From Polytrichum commune (Eukaryota; Streptophyta; Polytrichopsida; Polytrichales; Polytrichaceae): DNA of 64,000 nucleotides. Under the pieces are notes generated by a model, which ran no database searches, was not told where the DNA came from, and saw only the letters and a program-made list of their open reading frames with translations. Where the stretch lies: positions 35,278,001-35,342,000 of the forward strand of contig OX485806.1 of assembly GCA_950295325.1 (NCBI GenBank), in the 5' to 3' direction. How positions within the stretch are numbered: position 1 is the stretch's first letter; each line of letters opens with the position of its first letter. Below are positions 36,886-46,035 of this stretch, piece by piece. The position numbers and the translations under genes are program-made.

Positions 36886-38380
36886 GCACATTGGGGTACA
36901 TTAGATGATAATCTTGTGTTTTAATATTCAAGGGGAAGATATTTTTGAGCGTACTAATGACAAGTGGGTGCAAGCATGGTAAAGTGGACCAAAAAAGTGC
37001 TATGGTATACTAAAACCATCATTCTTTTGGTCAAAGGCCTAAAAGTAGTAGCAAAGTGTTATTTAAATTGGATTTTTTTATGAGGACCTTCATTATTGTG
37101 TTAAATACTCAAATGTAGAATATCAAGTTGAGATCTTCAATACTGAGCATCAAAAGCGATGCTCAAAAGCAAATGGTTAAGTCTAGTTTTGGACGTAGAT
37201 TTCATGACCTTAACTATTTTGAAGTTGAAACTTTTTTATATTCCATGAATTCATTATGTACTTGAGGGCATCATCACAAAACCTTGTAGAAAACCATCAA
37301 TTAAATGTAATTTTATCATATTTTAAGCAAATTTTGTATACTCACTTGTACAATATTGTCTACTTGCACACCACTTGCACCGTCTTTTGAAATATGTAGA
37401 CTTTTCATGGAATTTGTTTTGTCATCATAAATTGCTTGGCTTTGTAGATGAGTATGTTTTTAAAATGTCTATGATTTTTTTCTTCACAAAATTCAAATTT
37501 AGTACATGAAATTGAAACACTTTCACTTAACATTGGGCAAGGATCAAGAGTTGTCCACTTTACCATGCTTACACCCAAGTGTCATGTGTGTTACAATTTA
37601 ATATGCAAGAGAAAGACATTCTTCAACATACTAATGGCGTTTGTGTACACTTTAGCCAACTTGTAAACAATTGCGTAACATAGGCATGCATCTCATAACA
37701 TTATTAAACATACTCATGCCAAGATATTAGTAAGCGCACTTCAATGCCAAGTGTCATAAGATAACAATTATGGTGAAGTTATTGATCATTAGTGCAACCT
37801 AGCATACACCTCAAAATAGGGTAAGTGACACTATTTCACATTTGACACTAAATACCATAAACGGTGTAGTGGTTTTTGTGAACAAATGTCAAATTGTTGA
37901 TTATGGCTATTTTTATTATCAAAGGAAGTTGAACCACCAAAGTGAAAATGATCAAAATGGCAATTTCCAAGAATGAGCGCATTTTTTTGTTTCATATTGT
38001 AATCTTGGACTTTTGTAAACCGGTTGCTTTTGTGTTTATATATGGATGACATGTGTTGAATGTTTGTGACAATTAGTACATCAACATTTAAATGTTCTAT
38101 TCATTTAAGGGCCCTGCCCTTGAGATAGATAAGTGCCAAGTTGGCTTGTCCACGCCCATGCACCTTTGAAAGGAGGCAGTAGTATTTGGCGGAAATCTCA
38201 TTTTTGTATTGCTCGTATCGGGATTATATATAAACTTAAACCAATTTGAAAACAAAGAAACACTAACTTTCACATTGGTGGCAACATCTCTTTTTTTTTT
38301 TTTTTTTTTTTCTTGCTTGATTAGTTTAATGTAAAATATCATAGGGACTTTGCCTTGGAGTGGGTCACCATTGTTGCCTT
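36886..38380. other. Intergenic, nothing recognised
   Basis: AT-rich; a T-run of about 22 bases lies at 38291-38311. No gene or RNA supported. Confidence 0.4.
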
Positions 38381-38396
38381 ACTAAAGATAGATAGA

Positions 38397-38762
38397 AGAT
38401 AGATAGAAACTCCGGTCCCTTTTTTAAGGGGCCGGCGTGAATAAAGTGTCCGTTCGTAATGCCAATGACCCGATGCCCACTGGACAAGGGGACATTGGGA
38501 CAATACTACTCTCCCCTTTCGAGGATGGACACTATAGTGACACACTATGCTAGTTCCTAGCTAGCCACTAGTGCCTTGAAGATACCGGACATGGTATCCC
38601 CCCAAAGGGCTTTGAGGTACCCATACAACAAGGTCCAAGGACCCCCCACCATAGTTGGGTGGACTAAGGTGGTGAGCACCACGCCGGCATGGGGAATAGA
38701 ACCCACAACCTCCTCATTGGGGGCCATGAGCCCTAACCACCAAGCCAAGGCCCGTGGTGCCT
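38397..38762 (-). mobile_element. tRNA-derived SINE, 366 bp, with 13-bp target-site duplication
   Basis: TTGCCTTACTAAA flanks it at 38384-38396 and 38763-38775. On the minus strand the head resembles a tRNA: an A-box-like TGGCTTGGTGGTTAGGG near the start and a B-box-like GGTTCTATTCC about 35 bases later. The 3' end is a (CTAT)n-type tail, seen as GATAGATAGAAGATAGATAG on the plus strand at 38389-38408. Pol III head, tail repeat and perfect duplication together define a SINE. Confidence 0.88.
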
Positions 38763-38775
38763 TTGCCTTACTAAA

Positions 38776-40310
38776 CTCCAATGTAGGGTTCCAACTTCTT
38801 GGTGCCATACTCGATGCTATGTAGGATATCGGGGTTGGGATTTGGGATAATATTGGAGTCGTAATGGTAGATATATACAAGTCATGTTTCTTTCCAAAAA
38901 TCAAGGTCAATTCTAGCTCCATAATAAAATCCAGTCAGTTCCCCCTCCTCGAACTTCAACTTCTCATTAGAACTAAATCTCGTTGAATCTTTTGCTCTTG
39001 GTGAAATGTAAGCACACTCCCATGTAGATTGGAGGGGGGGGGGGGGCTTGGGAGAGGAATGAATTCTATGTCATCTAGGGGTTTGACCGATTTGGTTGGC
39101 ATATGGGAGTGTGAGTATGTTGGTCAAAAAACTACTCATGGGTTACCCAATCCACTATACATTTGGTGTGAACTTCTGGCCCTCGTGCATATAACATAGC
39201 ATAATATTATATTTAACTTCTATTGGCCTTCTTATACTTATGTTATTATTTATTTGCTTACTTTGTTGTTACAAATAATGTCCTCAACATGTTGGCATAC
39301 TTCCACATTATTTTGGGGTTGCATCCTTTGCAAGTATTTTACGACCTTCCAACCCACCCACCCAATTCGTTACATACTCATCCACATTTTATCTACCACA
39401 TGGTCCCCACATGTGTAATGTGCAGAGGCCAACCTAATAGATTATTAAGAGGTGTTGTGAAGAGATGTAACACAACATTTTGACAAGATTACTATCTACT
39501 CCCTTTTCTAATCCTAGTACAACCTCTTTGAACACTATGGCGCTACAACATCTATTGGATTGTCCCTCGAACCCCGGAGATTCTTTACTTGAGTGTTCCG
39601 TTTCAATACTTGTTGTCATGTACTCTATCACATGAAACATGCAAACATGTTTGAATAGGTAATGTTACGACACTTGGGACACATTAAAACATTATGAACG
39701 TGCTTGCTTGCTTACCAACTACATCTCGCCGACCTACTTAAGGTATGGAGGCCTTAAAGTGTCAGTTTAAGTGTTTTTTTTTTTTAATTTCAAAATGTTA
39801 GAAATGTCACAATAATTGCAAAACAATGTCGTAAAATAACAAACACGAGTTGGATTGAAGCATCTAAGTTACAACACAAACAAAATTTGTATGATTCAAG
39901 GGCAAAATCAAAAAGATCATTCTTTATTCGAGCCTTTCAATGTTATGTAGGGGGGTCTATTCATATGTGCATGCTCCCTTGTCCTCTAACCACTTATGTA
40001 ATTGGAAGTAGCTTGAGAGGCACATGCTAGCTACACTAAATATGATATTTAGTGTCGTACAGTATTTAATGTCACTATAGTAGCTTTTCGGATGACACTT
40101 CTTATGAATAGGTGAAATCATGATGATGGATGTGTTCATCCATTGGCCAAAACCCTACCTTCTATTGTCAGCAACTTGTGATGAAATATTGTCATGGATT
40201 ATTGAAATTTGGATGAAAAACCACTTGGCAAGTGACAGTTATTGCAACACTGTAAATATATAATCCTCCAATTTTTTTAGAATGAAAGACAATTAATGTT
40301 GGGTTAACAT
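38776..40310. other. Intergenic with a G tract
   Basis: A run of about 14 G lies at 39031-39046. No gene recognised. Confidence 0.4.
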
Positions 40311-41240
40311 TAAGACCCACTTCACACATGAGCCAAGAGCCGTGACCATGAAATTGTGAGAGCCCAAAAGAAAGTGTCCAAAGGCCATCATAAGGCACCT
40401 CCAAAATCACGTAGTGTGGTCATGGATCCTCAAGTTTAGTGTGAAGCCATATGTGACCAAGTCCTCAACAAATGCTATTTCAATGAATTTCTATTCACAC
40501 GGATCCTCACACATGATAAAATAAAATCAATCAACAGTTGTGAGCATTCAGAGTGCCATGGTCTCTTGGTTTTGTGTTAGGCCTACCCCTAAGAGGTGGA
40601 TTTTGAAAATAATCCAAGTGACCATGAAACATGATCCATTTGATGCAATGTAGGAATCCACACAGACTTTACATCCATCTCTCATTCACATACTCCGTTC
40701 GTCCCTCAAGGGTACGTAGTGTGAAGCAAACTTGGACTAGCTCCACCTTTTCCACCAATGAAAGTGCTTAAACTATAATGGTCACAGGCTCTTAGTCTCA
40801 TGCGTGAAGTGGCCCTAAGTGTTGGTGACACTATAGCGTGGTTTACAATTAGTATTAAGCAAGACATTAGAATCGGTGACACTAAAAATTATATTTAGTT
40901 CAAAATAGAAATCCAAATTAGGTGTCACTATTGGACATGTGTTACTTTAAGGCTTAGTGCTTACCTTTGAAAGGTGCATAAATTCCATGTGCTAAGGGCA
41001 AGCTAAAGAATTAGTAATAGATGTTGAGAGGTAAAGCATGGGGCACACTATAAACTTGCCAACATTGGAGATATTCTTATACAATTATTTTTTGAATGAA
41101 GTGGTCTAAGGGCCACTTCACACAAGAGCCAAGGGCCATGACCATTGAAATGGTGAGTGCCCTTGACTATCATCCAAAGGCCGTAACATGGGTGTTGGGA
41201 AAGCCATTTTGTGTAGTGATGGGCCCTCAAACATAGTGTG
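40311..41240. repeat. Three copies of one MITE family (CCACTTCACAC ends)
   Basis: Copies at about 40317-40447 (plus), 40718-40815 (minus) and 41112-41239 (plus). Each runs from CCACTTCACAC(A/G).GAGCC.A.GGCC through a (C/T)GACCAT block to TAGTGTGAAG. The third ends in a perfect mirror, GTGTGAAGTGG. The copies differ by many substitutions and by internal deletions. No target duplication is obvious and nothing is encoded. Confidence 0.65.
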
Positions 41241-43080
41241 AAGTGGAAATAGACCATATTGAGGGACCATTGCATGTTTTATTAGTGGGGAAAAAAAGAC
41301 AACTCTACCTCATTAGTTACATATGTTCATTTTTATTTTTATTTCACTTTCTTCTTCAATTTTACATTGGTGGGGAAGAAAAGGAGAGCATGATGGATCA
41401 TCTTGAGAGAAGAGGAAGGATTCTTGTTGAATTGGCTTTATATTGGTGTTCGTACATGATTGTGCAACATGTGTTTGATATGCAAGCTTATAAGAGTGTC
41501 TTATATTAGAGTCTAAGATTGAAAGTTGGGTGAAACTACTTGGACTTCCTTTTCCAATCCACAAGCTTTTGGGAGATCTTCAAGATCTAAAATCAAGTCC
41601 ACCCATGATCCTTGCAACCCTAAATCCTAGATCTATCTATGCAAGGTTAGTTTGACCCACTAATTATAGTATGATGAGCCATAAAGTTGTTTTTGTAGAG
41701 TCCAACCCCATTCTTTTAGTAGTAGTAGTAGTAGTAGTAGTAGTAATAATAATAATAATAATATAACGCCGACTTATGTAGGAAGCAAGTATAAATGAAA
41801 AACTTCTTCACCCACGTGCTACTCCTACCTTTCAATTGTTCTTTTAGCATGTTATTAACTTAAGTCTAAAAAAACATGGGTGACTTGACGTATAAGTTGT
41901 CAAACTAACCTTTTTAAAGCCAACTCACCTATAATTTCATTTGGAGAGGAGAAACGAAGAGAGAACTCGAGCAAAGAGAAGCTAATTTGTAATTAGACGC
42001 GTAAAATAATTAAGAGGAGAACATTTAACCTTGGAAATATAAATCTAAAATTTGAGGAGGAATCAATGCCACAAAACCATGAACCTTGTGTATGTGACTA
42101 AAAAACACTTCTATCATAGCTTTGCTCCATACACCCATTTTGGTTTCACTTATGAGCTCAAGCCTATCCACCATTCACACCAACTCAAGCAGTTGGTATC
42201 GTCTCTCTCTATATGAGTGTCTAAATTGAATGGAAGGTCAGGGTCGTCCCTCCACCACAATACACTTGAACCTAATGTTGTTATCCAATTGTGATCGACT
42301 GACAACCACTTGAACCTTGGCTCGTACGTGGCTTGAACATACCATATACACTTTGGGTCCCCATATCATATAAGATAAGCACTTCGGAATTCCCTGTTAG
42401 TCATGGATGAAAATACAACCGATTGGATGATATATTGACTAGGTGAACAACCATGACCATATTTGTAGCCTCACCCTAGAGAGTGTGCAAATGATTGAAT
42501 GCTTTGGGTGTTATGCAACTTAGGACGAGCTTACATTAGGCTCCAAGAGCAAAAGAAAGACATAATTAAGCAATTTTATTGAGGAAATTTGTTGAGCTAA
42601 CGAGTTTACACCACGGCCCTTGTCCCATTAGTTGATCACATAGGTCACCTACACCCATGTTACTTATTGTGGCTTCTCAAAGTTTTGAATCCCAAAGCTT
42701 CGCAATACAAAGGTCACACCCTCTCCACCACATACAAAACTAATCCGAGGTGACGTCCAATTGGACTTATAATCTTATATCATACACCCAACTTCACACC
42801 CATGATCCCACCCCACAACGTTTTGATGCGACCAACTCTTACTTACAACATGCACACTTAGTCCCTATCACAAACTCCCCACGTGAAAGTGACATAAGCC
42901 CGTGGGCAAAGAGACTCTTTATTCATGCTTCTTTCCTTCACGAACTTATCATTTTTATCTATCTATGTAGTTTTATCTATCTATCAGTTGTCGGTCCTTC
43001 AAAACCTTTAACCACACCTACCCTAAGATACATAGAGATGAAATTATGAAAATTGGGTTTCATCCATATTTTGGATAGAA
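41241..43080. other. Intergenic with trinucleotide and tetranucleotide microsatellites
   Basis: (AGT)n followed by (AAT)n at 41720-41763 and TATC repeats near 42957-42985. No gene recognised. Confidence 0.5.
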
Positions 43081-43157
43081 TAGTCTCCTTCACTTTGATG
43101 GTGAGCGCCATCTTGGCCTCCTCAAAAATATGAAAAAAGCTTTGATGAAAGACGCTC

Positions 43158-43174
43158 TTTAGGGTTAGGGTTTC
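43158..43174 (+). promoter_or_regulatory. Telo-box upstream of snoRNA cluster
   Basis: TTTAGGGTTAGGGTTTC contains overlapping AGGGTTT/AAACCCTA telo-box units. In plants these elements mark promoters of ribosomal-protein and snoRNA-cluster genes (established knowledge). It lies about 240 bases before the first snoRNA, and a pyrimidine-rich stretch follows at 43206-43270. It probably belongs to the promoter of a polycistronic snoRNA transcript. Confidence 0.6.
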
Positions 43175-43402
43175 AATGGCGGCCTCGCACTGGAGCGCAC
43201 CATAAGAACTTCGTCTCCCCTGCTTCCCTACATCGCTCTCTCTTCCCTCGCACTCTAGCAGGTTTTCTTTTTTGTGAGTTACAATGCTGCTATCGTAGCG
43301 TCTTGTGCTGTATGTCCATATGCTAAGACTATGAAGTGTTTTTCTTCCAATGTCAATTTTGTTCTAAGTTGGCATTTTATATGTCGTACGTTTTCTGTAA
43401 CG

Positions 43403-43573
43403 CTCTCTGTGATGACGATCTTAGATGACGAATCTGAGTTTTAGGGACTAGGCTACTGAAGGGAAACTTTCTGCGAGATGTTTTATCTCGCAGTTCTGGG
43501 AACCTTCAGGATTCCTTGTTTCCGCTGGCTTGCCAGTTACTCTGAAGCATAAACGAGGCATTTGTCTGAGAGG
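43403..43573 (+). ncRNA. U15: U15-type C/D-box snoRNA, copy 1
   Basis: The terminal stem CTCTC/GAGAG brackets box C (GTGATGA, 43409-43415) and box D (CTGA, 43566-43569), giving about 171 nt. This is unusually long, as in U15. The guide before the internal CTGA (43434-43437), TTAGATGACGA, is complementary to 25S rRNA TCGTCATCTAA. The guide before the terminal box D, ACGAGGCATTTG, is complementary to CAAATGCCTCGT. The two targets abut in AAATGCCTCGTCATCTAA. Counting five bases from each D box, the methylated bases are the G of CTCGTC and the third A of AAATG, equivalent to yeast 25S G2288 and A2281. The middle holds a perfect hairpin, CTGCGAGAT/ATCTCGCAG. All boxes are intact, so this copy is probably functional. 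Confidence 0.9.
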
Positions 43574-43604
43574 AAACAAAGTGATTTATCAACAGGGTCC
43601 ACTG

Positions 43605-43688
43605 CTCGGGTGATGAGACATTCCCTTTCACGACGGTCATCAGAGCTTCGGCTATGTTGATGCCAACATGGAATCGTTATCTGACGAG
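43605..43688 (+). ncRNA. C/D-box snoRNA, predicted 25S guide (snR69-like), copy 1
   Basis: The terminal stem CTCG/CGAG encloses box C GTGATGA (43610-43616) and box D CTGA (43681-43684), about 84 nt. The internal guide TCACGACGGTC is complementary to the 25S rRNA segment GACCGTCGTGA. If the following CAGA is a weak box D', the fifth base pairs with the first C of GACCG. This is the region methylated by yeast snR69 (from memory, C2948). The segment before terminal box D has no target that I recognise. Confidence 0.8.
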
Positions 43689-43730
43689 TTTGTCACGCCT
43701 GGAAAGGGGTTTAGGGCTGTATTTTGGTCG

Positions 43731-43811
43731 GAGCCTAATGATGTATGTCAAATAATCTTTGAGACCTGATGCCTTTTGGCAGTGTTGACAACTAGCAGAC
43801 CCTGAAGGCTC
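43731..43811 (+). ncRNA. snoR66: C/D-box snoRNA, predicted 18S guide (snoR66-like), copy 1
   Basis: The stem GAGCC/GGCTC closes box C (AATGATG) and box D (CTGA at 43802-43805). Box D' is CTGA at 43766-43769 and a C'-like TGTTGAC follows. The D' guide AATCTTTGAGAC is complementary to GTCTCAAAGATT near the 5' end of 18S rRNA. The D'+5 base pairs with the second C of GTCTC, about position 38, the site I recall for plant snoR66. The segment before box D (ACTAGCAGACC) has no target that I recognise. Confidence 0.82.
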
Positions 43812-43906
43812 GTACATTTGCTTCCATGAAATAAGAGATTCTGGATACATCAGCCTTATGGATTTCATATATGTAGGTTATCACAAGTTCTGAATATATG
43901 CGACAA

Positions 43907-44077
43907 CTCTCCGTGATGACGAACTTAGATGACGAATCTGAGTTTAAGGGGCCAGACTACTGGGGTTGAGCTTTCTGTGAGATGTTTTATCTTGCAGTCC
44001 TGCGAACCTCCAGGATGTTTAGTTCCCGCTGGCTTGCCAGTTACTCTGAAGTATAAACGAGGCATTTGTCTGAGAGA
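43907..44077 (+). ncRNA. U15: U15-type C/D-box snoRNA, copy 2
   Basis: Same organisation as copy 1: CTCT stem, box C GTGATGA (43913-43919), internal TTAGATGACGAATCTGA, terminal ACGAGGCATTTGTCTGA (box D 44070-44073) and GAGAG. Both 25S guides are unchanged, while the middle differs at many positions. That pattern indicates selection on the guides. Confidence 0.88.
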
Positions 44078-44160
44078 CCTGCATTGAACTTTTGTTGGTC
44101 ACAAAAGTATAAGTAGCACAAAATAGTCTTGCTGTGTTTTTATATGTCAAATGTTTCGTG

Positions 44161-44243
44161 CTCGGGTGATGAGACATTCCTATCACGACGGTCTTCAGAG
44201 CTTCGGCAATGTTGATAACAACATGGAATCATTATCTGACGAG
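44161..44243 (+). ncRNA. C/D-box snoRNA, predicted 25S guide (snR69-like), copy 2
   Basis: CTCG/CGAG stem, box C GTGATGA near the 5' end and box D CTGA at 44236-44239. The guide TCACGACGGTCT is retained and is one base longer in its match to 25S AGACCGTCGTGA than in copy 1. Length is 83 nt. Probably functional. Confidence 0.8.
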
Positions 44244-44282
44244 TCAATTACGATCATGCGGAAGGGTATATGGTGTGAACGG

Positions 44283-44348
44283 GGGCCTAGTGATGTTTGT
44301 CAAATTAATCTGAGATAGTGTTAATATTTAGCAGACCCTGAATGCTCA
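44283..44348 (+). pseudogene. Decayed snoR66-like copy 2
   Basis: Box C (AGTGATG) and box D (CTGA, preceded by TAGCAGACC) remain, but the D' guide has lost CTTTGAGAC: GTCAAATTAATCTGA replaces the longer segment of copy 1. The closing stem is also weak. It could no longer guide the 18S site. Confidence 0.65.
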
Positions 44349-44423
44349 TGTCCTTTGTGCCTACAAGCAATTTCACTTCGCATTCTTGGTGAGGGAGATT
44401 TACTACGGTGAAAGTTATACAAT

Positions 44424-44593
44424 TCTCTGTGATGACGACCTTAGATGACGAATCTGAGTTTAAGGGGCTAGGCTATTGGAGCGGAGCTTTCTATGGGATG
44501 TTTTATCTCACAGTTCGGCGAACCTCCAGGATGCTTAATTTCCGCTGGTTTGCCAGTTACTCTGAAGCATAAACGAGGCATTTGTCTGAGAGA
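44424..44593 (+). ncRNA. U15: U15-type C/D-box snoRNA, copy 3
   Basis: CTCT stem, box C GTGATGA, TTAGATGACGAATCTGA, ACGAGGCATTTGTCTGA (box D 44586-44589) and GAGAG. Both guides are intact. No companion snoRNAs of the other two types follow this copy. Confidence 0.87.
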
Positions 44594-44685
44594 CCCACAT
44601 AAATAGCTTAAATAATTTACTTCTGGCAACAACTTGAACTTCTTGAAATGTACGATGTTGTGAACCCTAATGCATTTCTATAATG

Positions 44686-44823
44686 CTCTGTGATGACCTT
44701 AGATGATGAATCTGAGTTTAAGCGACTATGGTGGTGGTTGTCAGCTTTTGTGAGAACTGCGAACCTCCATGGTGCCTGTATTTCGCTGGCTTGCCAGTTA
44801 CTCTGAGGTATTTTTCTGAGAGA
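44686..44823 (+). pseudogene. Decayed U15 copy 4
   Basis: Box C and the first guide remain in altered form (TTAGATGATGAATCTGA). The terminal guide ACGAGGCATTTG is deleted, so GGTATTTTTCTGAGAG follows CTCTGA directly. Length is only about 138 nt. It can no longer match the A2281-equivalent site. Confidence 0.7.
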
Positions 44824-45010
44824 TTGGGAGTTCAATTCATTCGACAAAAAATGAAGTCCCACAGGTATCTGCAAGCACATACAGAAAGTATGTGGATAAC
44901 AAGATTCTGCGAGTGTCAAGTGGTGGAGCAGACAATTGGTGTTGATAGTTGTCGTGCGAAGCAGTCTCGTAGTCATCGGGGTACCCACATAAACTACTTG
45001 TAGACATCAG

Positions 45011-45145
45011 GTTTGAAAGACCATTTGACAAACATCTTTACGCTCTATGCAACACGACAAGAATAAAAGACCCGTCAGATAATGATGCCATTTGACATCG
45101 ACATTGCCGAACCTCTGAAGACCATTGTGATAGGAATGACCCGAG
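45011..45145 (-). pseudogene. Inverted relic of the snR69-like/snoR66-like pair
   Basis: On the minus strand, CTCGGGT at 45145-45139 is followed by CATTCCTATCACAATGGTCT, CTTCAGAGG, and TTATCTGACGGG (45086-45071). This is the snR69-like RNA with box C deleted and two changes in the guide. Further along, GATGTTTGTCAAATGGTCTT (45036 onward) is a piece of the snoR66-like RNA. The order of the two is the same as in the plus-strand units. Confidence 0.7.
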
Positions 45146-46035
45146 TATGAATTAACAAGTTCAAGTAATCATGCCACGAAATATGAAAGTCGATAAAGAT
45201 CGTGTTCCATCCATTTCCTTGAACATTTGCACCTACCAATTACTGTATAATGAAGCATGTCAGCGCTCTCTTAAAAATCGTAATAGTTTAATGACGGAAA
45301 GGGCTACAACTTGAATCAATTCTGTATAATGCACATTATTTAACAACCATACAAGTAAAGTTGCAAACTTTACAAGAGAACTGTTTACAGCTCTTGTTGC
45401 GTCCTGTTAGATTGGCACTAGTTCTCTTCTCTGCCAAAAGGGGAAATTCTCTATGCAAAAAAAAGCTCATCAAGCACTTGCCACATACCATGGGAAAGAT
45501 GAAACAATGCATACACTCGTTCCTTGTTAGAAAGCGTACAGCTCTGAAGGTGGGAAAAACTGCTGCCGCGACGTGTGCACACAAATACGTGCCATTTATC
45601 AACCACATACGTGTTGTGACTATTCTACATGGCACCGATCCATTTTATTACTTGCTCCGCCCATCTTCTCCCCATATTGTACATGGCTAAATCATCCGAT
45701 GACCAATAGGAGTTACCTTCGGCTCTGCTACTGATTTCCCATTTTCACACACCATCGATAAATGAGATTTTACATAATGTGGGAACGGCAGACGTCGACA
45801 CCATGGAACGTTTTCACAACAATTGTGCCAAATTATGCTTCTCACAAAAATTGCTTACAAAACTTAAAGTTTCTAATTTCTCTGGAATGCATAAAGTGCC
45901 ACAATGGTTCTCACAACAATGAATAACAACAATCATCTGCTCAACTGCACACAGGGTTTTGTTCTACTATAGTTTCTGTATGTACTTGCATATAGCAATA
46001 GCTTTTCATCTCTCTTGTCTAATGGCAAATTTTCC
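45146..46035 (-). other. 3' flank of the CYP98 gene
   Basis: Probably holds the CYP98 3' UTR (minus strand) and a short intergenic gap. No coding region is supported. Confidence 0.4.

Noticed and set aside
38690-38770. A functional tRNA gene on the minus strand
   Set aside because: Has A- and B-box-like sequences but no proper cloverleaf, and is the head of an insertion with a 13-bp duplication and a repeat tail, so it is a SINE.
43403-43573. U3 snoRNA
   Set aside because: Similar length class and C/D boxes, but no U3 5' domain or box B/C' arrangement; the two guides match the U15 target region.
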